Notes under the pieces: model-generated | What the model was told of the DNA's origin: nothing | The model's input: the letters and a program-made list of their open reading frames with translations, nothing else | Databases searched by the model: none | Program-made: the position numbers and the translations under genes | Shown: positions 13,159-20,921 of the stretch, piece after piece | Layout of the letters: every line of letters starts with the position of its first letter | Numbering within the stretch: the stretch's first letter is position 1 | Origin: a virus | DNA: 46,442 bases | Strand: one strand, 5' to 3' | Virus record (IMG/VR): IMGVR_UViG_3300037587_000064 | Coordinates: 1 to 46,442 of that record

Positions 13159-13341
13159 ATGGGAGATATCATATTGCTAGGCGTTCAACTGTTAGAGCTG
13201 GGCTTTATTGCTCAGAGCTTGTGGCATTTTATTGTCATGATTCTTGTAGCACTGGGACTGTATCGGAAGGCTGCTGTGAAGCAACCTAAAGAGCCATGGC
13301 CTTCAGTGCTGCTGACTGAAACGTTTAACACATGGGTATAG
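13159..13341 (+). CDS. Small membrane protein, 60 aa
   Basis: ATG 13159 has no clear Shine-Dalgarno. It lies 14 bases after the switch-like element, so translation may be controlled. Residues 3-37 are hydrophobic, enough for one long or two short membrane helices; the tail is polar with KQPKEPWP. Function unknown. Confidence 0.5.
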   Translation: MGDIILLGVQLLELGFIAQSLWHFIVMILVALGLYRKAAVKQPKEPWPSVLLTETFNTWV

Positions 13342-13345
13342 AACC

Positions 13346-13591
13346 ATGTCCGAAGCTACCATGAACACGCTATACCAGCGTACTGGTATCTTTTGGTGGG
13401 TATATGACATGCTTGCTTCGTTGTTTGAGGTAGCATTGTTTCTGCTGATGTTTGACTGGTGGACCCCCACCTCTACGTTGGGTAAGGTGATCAAATTTCC
13501 GCTTAAATGTGCGGGTATTTTCGTAGCCTTTCCCGGAACATTAACCTTAACCGCCATCGCTTATGCGTGGTGGACTGGTGCTGTAGTGTAA
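13346..13591 (+). CDS. Two-span membrane protein, 81 aa
   Basis: ATG 13346 starts 4 bases after the previous stop, with no good ribosome binding site of its own, so translational coupling is likely. Two hydrophobic helices (about 15-38 and 54-78) carry many Trp and Phe. Function unknown; it ends just before the three-way-junction RNA. Confidence 0.55.
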   Translation: MSEATMNTLYQRTGIFWWVYDMLASLFEVALFLLMFDWWTPTSTLGKVIKFPLKCAGIFVAFPGTLTLTAIAYAWWTGAVV

Positions 13592-13608
13592 CAAACTGCT
13601 GAACCGGA

Positions 13609-13696
13609 TCTCCTAGACGATAGACACGGTATCGTTTGGGCTACACTCCATATGTATCTTGTAACAGGGTACGTATGAGGTGTAGCCTCTAGGAGA
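13609..13696 (+). promoter_or_regulatory. Three-way-junction RNA that buries a ribosome binding site
   Basis: TCTCCTAGA (13609-13617) is a perfect 9-bp match to TCTAGGAGA (13688-13696), which contains the AGGAG Shine-Dalgarno of the 13703 gene. Inside this outer stem are CGATA-GACACGG-TATCG (13618-13634) and, after TTTG, a rod pairing 13639-13659 with 13667-13687 (20 pairs including G-U, one mismatch). The layout is that of a riboswitch or RNA thermometer in the OFF state. RNase III cutting of the rod could also free the start. Confidence 0.65.
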
Positions 13697-13702
13697 ACTG
13701 TC

Positions 13703-13867
13703 ATGTACAATCCGAAATTCAGTGAGTTCAACCGCACAGCCGAGTCAATCCTCAAACGTCATGCTGAAGAACTACTCACGTTTAAAACACGTTGGGTGGA
13801 ACTGAAGGATGATGATGGTCATGTCTACCAGATCGTCCCAATCTATGACATTACTTTCAAATCGTAA
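13703..13867 (+). CDS. Hypothetical protein, 54 aa, RNA-controlled start
   Basis: AGGAG (13691-13695) is 7 bases before ATG 13703 but lies in the closing stem of the upstream RNA element. The product is a small mixed-charge alpha/beta protein with no recognised domain. It is the last gene before the primase-helicase and may be the first of the replication transcript, so its control could set the timing of replication. That is inference. Confidence 0.6.
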   Translation: MYNPKFSEFNRTAESILKRHAEELLTFKTRWVELKDDDGHVYQIVPIYDITFKS

Positions 13868-13972
13868 CATGTTCTTTCATGTGACGGAACTATATTTCTA
13901 TCGCATTGTCCATATTATCACTAGGTTGTTTGAAACACTAACAGCAAGCGATGATACTGGAGCAAAGAATTC

Positions 13973-15781
13973 ATGGGACAAGTTGTTGAAGAAAGGGAAT
14001 GTAACAGTTCCAAGTGTAGTTCGAGCGATGCCTTGAAGGTGTACCTTCAGGAAGATGGCTCGTTCAATGCGTCGTGCTTCTCATGTAAGGGATTCGACCC
14101 TGATCCTTACAACAAGTTAGAGATCCCGGCAGCCATCATACTGCCATCGGGTGAGCGTGTCCCCAAGACCAGCTCAACCCATCTCGATACCCCTCGCGTG
14201 AGAAGCATACCGATCCGCAGTACCCCTATCTTGCAAGATAAGCAATCCGTTCTGGATGAATGCTTAACCTACCCCATTAGAAATATCCTTGATCGTGGCA
14301 TAACAAAAGAAACGTGTGAACATTATGGTGTACGCGTAGCCCTCTCTCCTACTGATGGCAGCACCATCACCTCACATTTTTATCCTCGTTACCGTAAGGA
14401 TAAGCTTACCGGATTCAAAGAACGTATCGTTGAGTCTAAACGTTTCTTCTCCAAGGGTGACTGCAAAGACGTAGAACTCTTTGGTCAGCACGCGTGTAAG
14501 GCCGGAGGCAAGAAGCTCTGGATCACTGAGGGTGAGTGTGATGCCCTCGCACTGTATCAAATCCTCGTCACCCACTCCACCCTCCAAGGGTGGCAGCCCG
14601 CAGTAGTCTCCCTCTCTAACGGCAGCGCTTCAGCTGTCAAAGACATTACCCTATCATTTGATTTCGTAGATTCATTCGATGAAATAATTCTCTGCTTCGA
14701 CATGGATGAGCCCGGCCAAGAAGCAATCAAGGACGTGTGTCCTCTACTGGCTGGCAAGGTATCCATTGCTAAGTACGCAGAGAAAGATGCTAATGACATG
14801 CTGCTCAAAGGCAAGTCCTCCGAGCTGTACTGGGACGTCATGAAGCACGCACGTGCATACATGCCTGACAACATCATCAACTATGGTGACTGTTGGGAAC
14901 GGTACAAGACTGGCAAGAATAAGAAGTGTTACCCCTACCCCGAAACATGGACCGATCTTAATGCCAAGACCTATGGCGTACGATCAGGTTCACTCGTCAC
15001 TATCACATCTGGCTCTGGTATGGGCAAGACTCAGTTCATGCGTGAGCTGAAAGACCACTACCACCGTACCACTGACTTCAAGTTTGCTGACATCGCCCTC
15101 GAAGAGGATGCAGGTGACACTATGGCAGGCATGATGTCCATCTATCTTAACAAAAGAATTGAACTACCTGACGTAGAGGTGTCTATTGAAGAAGAACAAG
15201 AAGCCTTCGACTATTATTATTCCAGTGGCAGGTGGTTTGGGTACGATCACTTCGGAGGGATGGACGACTCTAATCTCTTCTCTAAGATCCGTTACTTCGC
15301 GGCTAAGGGATGCAAATTCATATACCTGGACCACCTCTCTATCATCGTATCAGAGTATGCAGCTCAAGGTGGAGAGCGTGAACGAATAGATACTATCATG
15401 ACTAAGCTAGCCAAGCTGGTCAAGGAGTTAGACATTGTTATATTCCTCATTGTCCACCTCAAGAAAACAACAGGGGGCTTCAATGCACCATCATTTGAAC
15501 AAGGCGCAACGCCTTCTCTCGATGACCTCCGAGGCTCTGGAACGCTTAAGCAACTCAGCTGGGACGTCATTGCTCTCTCTCGAAATCAACAGCATAGTGA
15601 CAGCTACTGCGCTAATACAAGCAAGATTACGGTGCTTAAGTGCCGCTTCACTGGACGGACTGGAGACAGTGAATGGCTCCACTTCGACGGTAAGACAGGA
15701 CGTATGAGAAAGGTACCTGAGCCTGCTGGGTATGACGAGCATGCAGCTAAGAAAGATTCTAATCCGAGGAGTAGACTATAA
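13973..15781 (+). CDS. Primase-helicase, T7 gp4-like, 602 aa
   Basis: This is a bifunctional enzyme that primes lagging strands and unwinds the fork as a hexamer. An N-terminal zinc ribbon uses C10, C15, C35 and C38; the first pair is C-x4-C. The Toprim domain follows, with ITEGECDAL near residue 183 and CFDMDEPG near 241. A DnaB-like helicase has Walker A SGSGMGKT near 348, Walker B FIYLDH near 450 and the arginine-finger region RGSGTLKQLSWD near 525. Length is close to T7 gp4 (566 aa). GGAG lies 10 bases before ATG 13973. It heads the replication block and overlaps the next start. Confidence 0.95.
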   Translation: MGQVVEERECNSSKCSSSDALKVYLQEDGSFNASCFSCKGFDPDPYNKLEIPAAIILPSGERVPKTSSTHLDTPRVRSIPIRSTPILQDKQSVLDECLTYPIRNILDRGITKETCEHYGVRVALSPTDGSTITSHFYPRYRKDKLTGFKERIVESKRFFSKGDCKDVELFGQHACKAGGKKLWITEGECDALALYQILVTHSTLQGWQPAVVSLSNGSASAVKDITLSFDFVDSFDEIILCFDMDEPGQEAIKDVCPLLAGKVSIAKYAEKDANDMLLKGKSSELYWDVMKHARAYMPDNIINYGDCWERYKTGKNKKCYPYPETWTDLNAKTYGVRSGSLVTITSGSGMGKTQFMRELKDHYHRTTDFKFADIALEEDAGDTMAGMMSIYLNKRIELPDVEVSIEEEQEAFDYYYSSGRWFGYDHFGGMDDSNLFSKIRYFAAKGCKFIYLDHLSIIVSEYAAQGGERERIDTIMTKLAKLVKELDIVIFLIVHLKKTTGGFNAPSFEQGATPSLDDLRGSGTLKQLSWDVIALSRNQQHSDSYCANTSKITVLKCRFTGRTGDSEWLHFDGKTGRMRKVPEPAGYDEHAAKKDSNPRSRL

Positions 15782-15987
15782 TGACATCTCAAATGACTAC
15801 TAACACTATCCAAGCACATCTCTTAGAAGAGAACGCGGCACTACGTAAAGCTATCTCTGAGTGCCAATCAATACTACTAGACCTTATTGTACCCGACTCT
15901 GTTATGTCTGACAGGACAGCAGTCTCCCTACTTCTTGGTGTACTAGACAATAAAGACATCGTTAAACTTATGAAAGGAAATGTATAA
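15781..15987 (+). CDS. Hypothetical helical protein, 68 aa
   Basis: The start shares a base with the primase-helicase stop (TAATG) and GAGGAG lies upstream. Residues 8-35 form a short coiled-coil-like helix (HLLEENAALRKAISECQSIL); the rest is helical too. A small accessory factor for the replisome is conceivable from its place. The stop overlaps the next ATG. Confidence 0.6.
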   Translation: MTSQMTTNTIQAHLLEENAALRKAISECQSILLDLIVPDSVMSDRTAVSLLLGVLDNKDIVKLMKGNV

Positions 15988-16298
15988 TGAACCATACACA
16001 AAAGATTGACAGCATTATTAAAGAACTGACCGCACTTAAGATTGAGCTTGATGTAGTACAGTGTTCAACCCCATGCACCGACCAGGGTTATACGGTGGGT
16101 GATGTATTTATTATCGAAAACAACTACGGCGGATCTGGTGACGCATTCGGTCAAGGCTCTATTGTAGAATTATATGAAGATGACGGAACTACTTGCCCTA
16201 AGTTTAAACTATTGAAGGGTACGTGTCGGTGGAATAACGCTGACGGTGAGTCAGGGGCATTCACTTCCATGCGCAACGTACGTAAGATCGCACCGTAA
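15987..16298 (+). CDS. Hypothetical protein, 103 aa
   Basis: AAAGGAAA precedes ATG 15987. A short helix (1-25) is followed by a beta-rich domain with Gly and aromatic residues and three further Cys. The pattern GDVFIIENNYGGSGDAF suggests a small barrel. Function unknown. Confidence 0.6.
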   Translation: MNHTQKIDSIIKELTALKIELDVVQCSTPCTDQGYTVGDVFIIENNYGGSGDAFGQGSIVELYEDDGTTCPKFKLLKGTCRWNNADGESGAFTSMRNVRKIAP

Positions 16299-16311
16299 CT
16301 ACGGAGTACCT

Positions 16312-16500
16312 ATGAACTTAACGTTCATCAAGGAAAACTCTATAGGTATCGAAGGAACTTCAGCATGGGTATGGTATCAAATACCTGACAGTACCAGTTG
16401 GCGATGCTACGGTGTCGCCGAAGATACTATAGAAGAAAGCCTAGATCTTATAGAACAATTTTTAATTAATAAGGACGACGACGATGACTACCATTACTAA
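16312..16500 (+). CDS. Hypothetical acidic protein, 62 aa
   Basis: CGGAG lies 6 bases before ATG 16312, so the longer frame from 16246 is rejected. It is a small alpha/beta protein with an Asp run (KDDDDD) at its end. That acidic tail is encoded by GAC repeats overlapping the start of the next gene. Confidence 0.55.
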   Translation: MNLTFIKENSIGIEGTSAWVWYQIPDSTSWRCYGVAEDTIEESLDLIEQFLINKDDDDDYHY

Positions 16501-16591
16501 CTTCTTTATCTCCCTCGCATGTATCACCTTCCTCTTTGAAAACCCACAGGCAATACAGACTATTGCGGTTGGTATCGCAAACCTGTTCTAA
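16484..16591 (+). CDS. Tiny hydrophobic protein, 35 aa
   Basis: ATG 16484 follows AAGGACGACG and overlaps the end of the previous gene by 17 bases. The product is mainly hydrophobic (FFISLACITFLF, then AIQTIAVGIANLF), enough for one membrane helix. No function is assigned. Confidence 0.4.
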   Translation: MTTITNFFISLACITFLFENPQAIQTIAVGIANLF

Positions 16592-16610
16592 TTGAAAGAG
16601 GGTTCGGGTC

Positions 16611-16793
16611 ATGAACTTACCATATAAGCAAGGCAGGGTAGCATCTAGAGCAGGTGCATTATGTTTCAGTTACCCCCCTGATTACCCTGAGGAACAGAAG
16701 GATGACTGGGTACTAGGGTATCTTGAAGAGAACCAGAGGGTGGGTACTGAAGATGAACGATTATCTAGAGACGCGCTACCGGATCTTCCATGA
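16611..16793 (+). CDS. RMF-like small protein A, 60 aa
   Basis: AGAGGGTTCGGGTC precedes ATG 16611. The pattern YPPDYPEEQKDDWVLGYLEE resembles the core of ribosome modulation factor-like proteins (Gly/Ala helix, Pro turn, then W-x2-G). The next gene has the same layout, W-x2-GWKEG. If the likeness is real, the pair could bind ribosomes or another RNA. The family assignment is tentative. Confidence 0.5.
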   Translation: MNLPYKQGRVASRAGALCFSYPPDYPEEQKDDWVLGYLEENQRVGTEDERLSRDALPDLP

Positions 16794-16950
16794 AGGAAAG
16801 CAAGCGTACCACAACGACGTGGGCATCAACGAGGTGCCTGAAGAATACTCGGTTGATCAAGACCTGACAGAACTCTGGCAAGATGGATGGAAGGAAGGGT
16901 CACTGAGAGATAAGTGGTACCAGCATCAATCGGAGATACACTACAAATGA
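16753..16950 (+). CDS. RMF-like small protein B, 65 aa
   Basis: GAGGGTGGG lies about 8 bases before ATG 16753, so I prefer this to the in-frame ATG 16723. Residues 13-50 carry a Gly-containing helix, PEEY, then LTELWQDGWKEG, the RMF-like signature also seen in the preceding gene. The two genes overlap by 41 bases. Its stop overlaps the polymerase start. Confidence 0.5.
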   Translation: MNDYLETRYRIFHEGKQAYHNDVGINEVPEEYSVDQDLTELWQDGWKEGSLRDKWYQHQSEIHYK

Positions 16951-18947
16951 GGCTGATGTACGATACAGAAGGTAACGGTCTTTACCAAGCTTGGAATAGC
17001 AAGAAGAAAGCTTACCACCCACAGATCACCAAGTTCTGGGTCATCTCCCTAATGGATATGGATACCAGAGAGACATGGACATTCGACCACAGTCAGGGAG
17101 ACAACTGGTGGTTACCTGCACTGGAGATGATGAGCAATGCTACTGAATTACTTTGCCATAATCAAATTGATTTCGACCTTATTGCTTTGCGGAGCATTCT
17201 GGGATGGACTCCGCCATGTAAGATCAAGATCACAGACACTCTGGTACTCTCTCGGTTACTTAATCCTGATCGTGAGTTTGTTGATGGATGTGGCGCTGGC
17301 CCCCATAGCGTAGAGGCTTGGGGTAGACGTCTAGGTCTATGGAAACCTGAACAAGAGCAGTGGTTAAAGTTTGAACCTTCCATGATCAATCGATGTCAGA
17401 AAGATGTAGAGATTCAAGTAGCTATGTACGAAGCCTTGATGCAAGAGAAGGGCAGGCACAGCTGGAATCAATCAATCGCCATCGAGCATGAGTCAGCACG
17501 TATCATGACACAGCAACGGCTGAATGGTGTATACATTGACAAGGAACATACTGATGCCTGCATCTCAGATCTTAGCGCACGGATTGATGAAGTCTCATCT
17601 TCACTGTCACGTCATGCACCAACCATTGCCAAGCAATACGGTGTTGTTGTCGACGAACCTTACACAAAGCAAGGCCGTCTCAAGGTCATGGTCACCAACC
17701 ATTGGCTTGACATGCTGGCTTCTGATTCTACTGCCGGTATTCCTGATATCAGCGGCTCCTTTTGTCGTATTGAGTGGCATAGCATTAACCTCAATAGCTA
17801 TCCACAACTTAATGAATGGCTCCTCAGCGTAGGCTGGCAGCCAACTGAGTACAACTACAAGAAGGTAACGGAGAAAGAGAGTGAAGATCCAGAATCTCCG
17901 TTCTTCCGGCAGCGACCTAAACAACTTGCAACTGATGCTGACGGACAGAACATTAGAACATCCCCCAAGCTTACTGAAGATTCCTTTGACTCCATCCCCG
18001 GTGTCATCGGAGAAGAAATCAAGGCAAGGTTTAGATACGGTAAGCGTCTTGGTTTATTCACTGGAGTCATGGCAGCCATCAGGTCCGACGGCAGAGTCCC
18101 AGCCTTGGTTAACCCGTTGGGTACTAACACGAGTCGAATGAAGCATCAGATCGTAGCTAACATACCTAAGGCATTGAGTGATAAGAAGACACACGAGCTT
18201 CTTCATGACCTACCTATCACTAACTCCTGCTTCTATGGGGTACAATGCAGAGAGATGTTCTGTGCCCCTGAAGGCAGGGTGTTTGTAGGCCACGATGCTA
18301 GCGGTATTGAACTACGTATGCTGGCTCACTACATTAACAATGAAGAGTTCACACACCCTATCGTTAATGGCAGTTCATCAGATGGTACTGACGTACACTC
18401 GATGAACCAGAAGGCAGCAGGCCTACCTAACAGGGACATGGCTAAGACTATGATCTATGCCATCAACTATGGTGCAGGTAAGGACACACTAGCCAAGCAG
18501 TTAGAGGTTACCCCTGCTGAAGCTGATCAACTGAAGAAGAAGTTCCTAGATGCTAACCCTCTGATCGTTAAGCTTATCAAGCACGTGAAGAAGGCAAGCA
18601 AGAAGGGATACCTCAAAGGATTGGATGGTCGTAAGGTTCCTATGCGTTCATTTGAAGGACGTATACAAGAACACAAGGCCCTCAATACCTTGCTTCAATC
18701 GGCTGGCTCAGTAGTCATGACTAACTCCCGTGTGATCCTAGATCAATGGGTACGTGATGAAGGTCTAGATGTAGTCAAGGTCATCGACATGCACGATGAA
18801 GCTCAGGCTGATGTAGCTGAGAAAGATGTTGAAAGATATATGGAACTTGCTGAGCTGAGCATAGTCGAAGCAGGTAAGAGATTAAAACTTAACCTACCAC
18901 TGGCAGCAGAAGCTAAGCGTGGGAAGAACTGGGCCGAAACTCACTAA
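16947..18947 (+). CDS. Family A DNA polymerase with proofreading domain, 666 aa
   Basis: This is the replicative T7-type polymerase. ATG 16947 overlaps the preceding stop. The 3'-5' exonuclease has Exo I DTEGNGL (residues 6-12), Exo II CHNQIDFD near 70 and Exo III CQKDVE near 150, where the usual Tyr is replaced (RCQKD). Motif A is HDASGIELR (near 449), motif B RDMAKTMIYAINYG (near 493-506) and motif C HDE (near 614). The residue four after the motif B Lys is Tyr, equivalent to E. coli position 762 and T7 Tyr526. No 5' nuclease domain is attached; that activity is the separate 21163 gene. Confidence 0.96.
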   Translation: MRLMYDTEGNGLYQAWNSKKKAYHPQITKFWVISLMDMDTRETWTFDHSQGDNWWLPALEMMSNATELLCHNQIDFDLIALRSILGWTPPCKIKITDTLVLSRLLNPDREFVDGCGAGPHSVEAWGRRLGLWKPEQEQWLKFEPSMINRCQKDVEIQVAMYEALMQEKGRHSWNQSIAIEHESARIMTQQRLNGVYIDKEHTDACISDLSARIDEVSSSLSRHAPTIAKQYGVVVDEPYTKQGRLKVMVTNHWLDMLASDSTAGIPDISGSFCRIEWHSINLNSYPQLNEWLLSVGWQPTEYNYKKVTEKESEDPESPFFRQRPKQLATDADGQNIRTSPKLTEDSFDSIPGVIGEEIKARFRYGKRLGLFTGVMAAIRSDGRVPALVNPLGTNTSRMKHQIVANIPKALSDKKTHELLHDLPITNSCFYGVQCREMFCAPEGRVFVGHDASGIELRMLAHYINNEEFTHPIVNGSSSDGTDVHSMNQKAAGLPNRDMAKTMIYAINYGAGKDTLAKQLEVTPAEADQLKKKFLDANPLIVKLIKHVKKASKKGYLKGLDGRKVPMRSFEGRIQEHKALNTLLQSAGSVVMTNSRVILDQWVRDEGLDVVKVIDMHDEAQADVAEKDVERYMELAELSIVEAGKRLKLNLPLAAEAKRGKNWAETH

Positions 18948-18959
18948 GGCGTACTCACT

Positions 18960-19172
18960 ATGAAGAAGCTGAAGAAGATGGTACTCATGACACGTGTTGA
19001 CCTAGTCAAGATGCTGATTGATGCACGTAAGGAAGGCTTCGACTGTAGTGGTGAGGGCTACAATGCAGAGTACCCGTACGACTTTGAGACAGAAGAAGAG
19101 TGGGGTAGGGTGTGTTGGGGCAACAGACGTTGGGCACTAGAAACTATTAAAGAATTTACGGAGACACACTGA
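18960..19172 (+). CDS. Hypothetical protein, 70 aa
   Basis: ATG 18960 follows the polymerase stop by 12 bases with only a weak Shine-Dalgarno; in-frame ATGs at 18981 and 18987 are alternatives. The product has a Lys-rich helix (TRVDLVKMLIDARKEGFDC) and an acidic aromatic half. Its stop overlaps the next ATG. Function unknown. Confidence 0.6.
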   Translation: MKKLKKMVLMTRVDLVKMLIDARKEGFDCSGEGYNAEYPYDFETEEEWGRVCWGNRRWALETIKEFTETH

Positions 19173-19357
19173 TGGGACTTGTGATTAGACAGGAAGGTGG
19201 AGAGATACCTTCAGGATTATCCTTCTCTTCTGGACCACACAGTGTGGAGATCTACATCAGGACTAAGGCTTATATACGGCGATTAAGATTTCGGTGGCTG
19301 GCTTGTGATAGCTTCCCATGTTCCACATACTATAGCAAAGAGGCACTACCCCAATGA
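19172..19357 (+). CDS. Hypothetical protein, 61 aa
   Basis: GGAGA lies 7-8 bases before ATG 19172, which overlaps the previous stop (TGATG). The product is beta-rich, with a basic run KAYIRRLRFRW and two Cys. No domain is recognised. Confidence 0.5.
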   Translation: MGLVIRQEGGEIPSGLSFSSGPHSVEIYIRTKAYIRRLRFRWLACDSFPCSTYYSKEALPQ

Positions 19358-19578
19358 TTTCATTCTACGATGAGCCAAAGAAAAAGTCAGTACTTAAAGA
19401 GATTATCGATGCTGTTAGGGATGCTAAGATGGAAGACCGCCGTCTTGTTAAGGTATCACTCACTTCAGCTGAAGAGTGGCGTAACATCCATAACGAAGCC
19501 GCTGATGACTACCTATACCCTTACTTCCAACCAGCTCACTGCCAGATTTTTGGTGTAACAGTAACACGAGGATATTGA
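19354..19578 (+). CDS. Hypothetical protein, 74 aa
   Basis: AAGAGG is about 10 bases upstream and ATG 19354 overlaps the previous stop. Basic N-terminal half (KKKSVLKEIIDAVRDAKMED) and an aromatic C-terminal half. Function unknown; likely part of the replication-block transcript. Confidence 0.55.
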   Translation: MISFYDEPKKKSVLKEIIDAVRDAKMEDRRLVKVSLTSAEEWRNIHNEAADDYLYPYFQPAHCQIFGVTVTRGY

Positions 19579-19579
19579 A

Positions 19580-19798
19580 ATGAAAGCAACACGTAATAAA
19601 GTAGAAACATTTGAGCCTGTAACACTCACCATCGAGACACAGGAAGAGTTTGATATCCTGTATCAGGTAGGTAATTGCAGCGGGCGTATGACTACAGCTC
19701 TACGAGAGGTCAGCTCCCCCACACGTAGCAAATACTCATACTGTAAGGTGGACACTGTTCTCTCTACTCTTTGGTCACAACTACGTAAGGTACAATAA
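19580..19798 (+). CDS. Hypothetical protein, 72 aa
   Basis: GAGGAT lies 6-7 bases before ATG 19580. The pattern FEPVTLTIETQEEFDIL resembles the 61-residue gene at 4575 (FQPVKITVIIDNEEQF): a strand, then a QEEF/EEQF helix. A family of small phage proteins sharing this fold is possible. Function unknown. Confidence 0.6.
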   Translation: MKATRNKVETFEPVTLTIETQEEFDILYQVGNCSGRMTTALREVSSPTRSKYSYCKVDTVLSTLWSQLRKVQ

Positions 19799-19799
19799 C

Positions 19800-20414
19800 A
19801 TGGCACTTCAAGCACGTAACACCACAGGCGGCGGTAGCAAAGAGCAACCACCAGTAGGCACACACCTAGCACGATGTGTAGGTCTAGTAGACCTAGGTCA
19901 TCAGCCCTCATATGAGTGGCAGGGTAAAACAGTTGACTCACAGTTCAAGGTTGTGTTCATCTATGAGCTGGTCAATGAGAACATGGAAGATGGTCGTCCA
20001 TTCTGGGTAGATGAGGACGTTAAAGTCTCTGACTACGAGCCTACTCAACCCGGTAAGGTTACCTCTAAGATGATGGCTCGGGTACGTACCCTTGACGGTC
20101 ATGATGGTGACACTAACAATGGACAAGCACTGCAAGGACTGATCGGCAAGCCATGTATGGTTGAAGTGTACCATAATGACAAGGGCTACGCCAATATCAA
20201 GGATGTAGCTGGCTGTCCTAAAGGCTTCGCAGTACCCGAACTTCGTAACCCACCTATTGTGTTCAATACGGATGAAGAAGATGTCGACACGTTCCTTAAG
20301 TTCCCAGAGTTTCGTCAGAACAAAATTAAAAACTCTCTGGACTTTGTTGGAAGTGGCATCCACGGAGCGCTACTCAAAGCTGGACTGGACGAACCCCAAC
20401 AGCCGGATGTATAA
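19800..20414 (+). CDS. Single-stranded DNA-binding protein, 204 aa
   Basis: AAGG lies 11 bases before ATG 19800. The N-terminal motif GTHLARCVGLVDLGHQ, an OB-fold-like beta domain (about 20-130) and an acidic stretch (NTDEEDVDTF) are familiar from phage proteins annotated as ssDNA-binding, comparable in role to T7 gp2.5. It would coat displaced strands and organise polymerase and primase-helicase. Unlike gp2.5, the acidic run lies inside the chain and the end is DEPQQPDV. Family by pattern; role by position. Confidence 0.7.
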   Translation: MALQARNTTGGGSKEQPPVGTHLARCVGLVDLGHQPSYEWQGKTVDSQFKVVFIYELVNENMEDGRPFWVDEDVKVSDYEPTQPGKVTSKMMARVRTLDGHDGDTNNGQALQGLIGKPCMVEVYHNDKGYANIKDVAGCPKGFAVPELRNPPIVFNTDEEDVDTFLKFPEFRQNKIKNSLDFVGSGIHGALLKAGLDEPQQPDV

Positions 20415-20496
20415 CCTGATGGAGGTAGATCCGATTGCGGACCCTGCCTCCTATCTAGGCACTAGGCCTGACAGTGAATTGAGGTGGAAGATATGA
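20407..20496 (+). CDS. Possible tiny gene, 29 aa
   Basis: A frame from ATG 20407 (or ATG 20419) fills the gap between the SSB and SLOG genes and overlaps both. The product is acidic and Pro-containing (MEVDPIADPASYLG). It has a weak ribosome binding site; the only support is the fit to an otherwise empty gap. Confidence 0.25.
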   Translation: MYNLMEVDPIADPASYLGTRPDSELRWKI

Positions 20497-20867
20497 GAAC
20501 TATTATAGCAGGCGGTCGTGAGTTTAGTGACAGTGGGCTGATGCTCGACTCTATTAACGAACTAGAATGGGACATCTCACAAGTAGTATGTGGGCTGGCA
20601 CGTGGTGCTGACCTTATGGGCAAAACGTGGGCTGAGGGATACGATGTTTCTGTTGCTGAGTACCCTGCTAAGTGGAAAGAGCTTGGCCGTAAGGCTGGCC
20701 CACTACGTAACATCGAGATGTCAGAGAATGCCGACGCTTTGCTAGCCTTCTGGGATGGCGAGAGTAAGGGCACTAAACACATGATTGATCAGGCCACTAA
20801 GAAAGGTCTTAAAGTTAAGGTTATCCGATATGAAACTAAACCACAAGGACTGGCTCCTCTACCCTAA
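20493..20867 (+). CDS. SLOG-family (DUF2493-like) protein, 124 aa
   Basis: GAGGTGGAAG supports ATG 20493. IIAGGREFSD at the start, GLARGADLMGKTWAE near 40 and PLRNIEMSENADALLAFWDG near 75-95 are the signature of the small Rossmann-like SLOG proteins (DUF2493). These are thought to bind nucleotide-derived ligands and are common in phages. A role in sensing or hydrolysing a nucleotide, or in counter-defence, is possible. The exact ligand is unknown. Confidence 0.8.
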   Translation: MRTIIAGGREFSDSGLMLDSINELEWDISQVVCGLARGADLMGKTWAEGYDVSVAEYPAKWKELGRKAGPLRNIEMSENADALLAFWDGESKGTKHMIDQATKKGLKVKVIRYETKPQGLAPLP

Positions 20868-20921
20868 GCAGGCAGGCACTAACCATGCTGTGGTTTTCCT
20901 TAGATCTTGGGGAGTAGAGAT

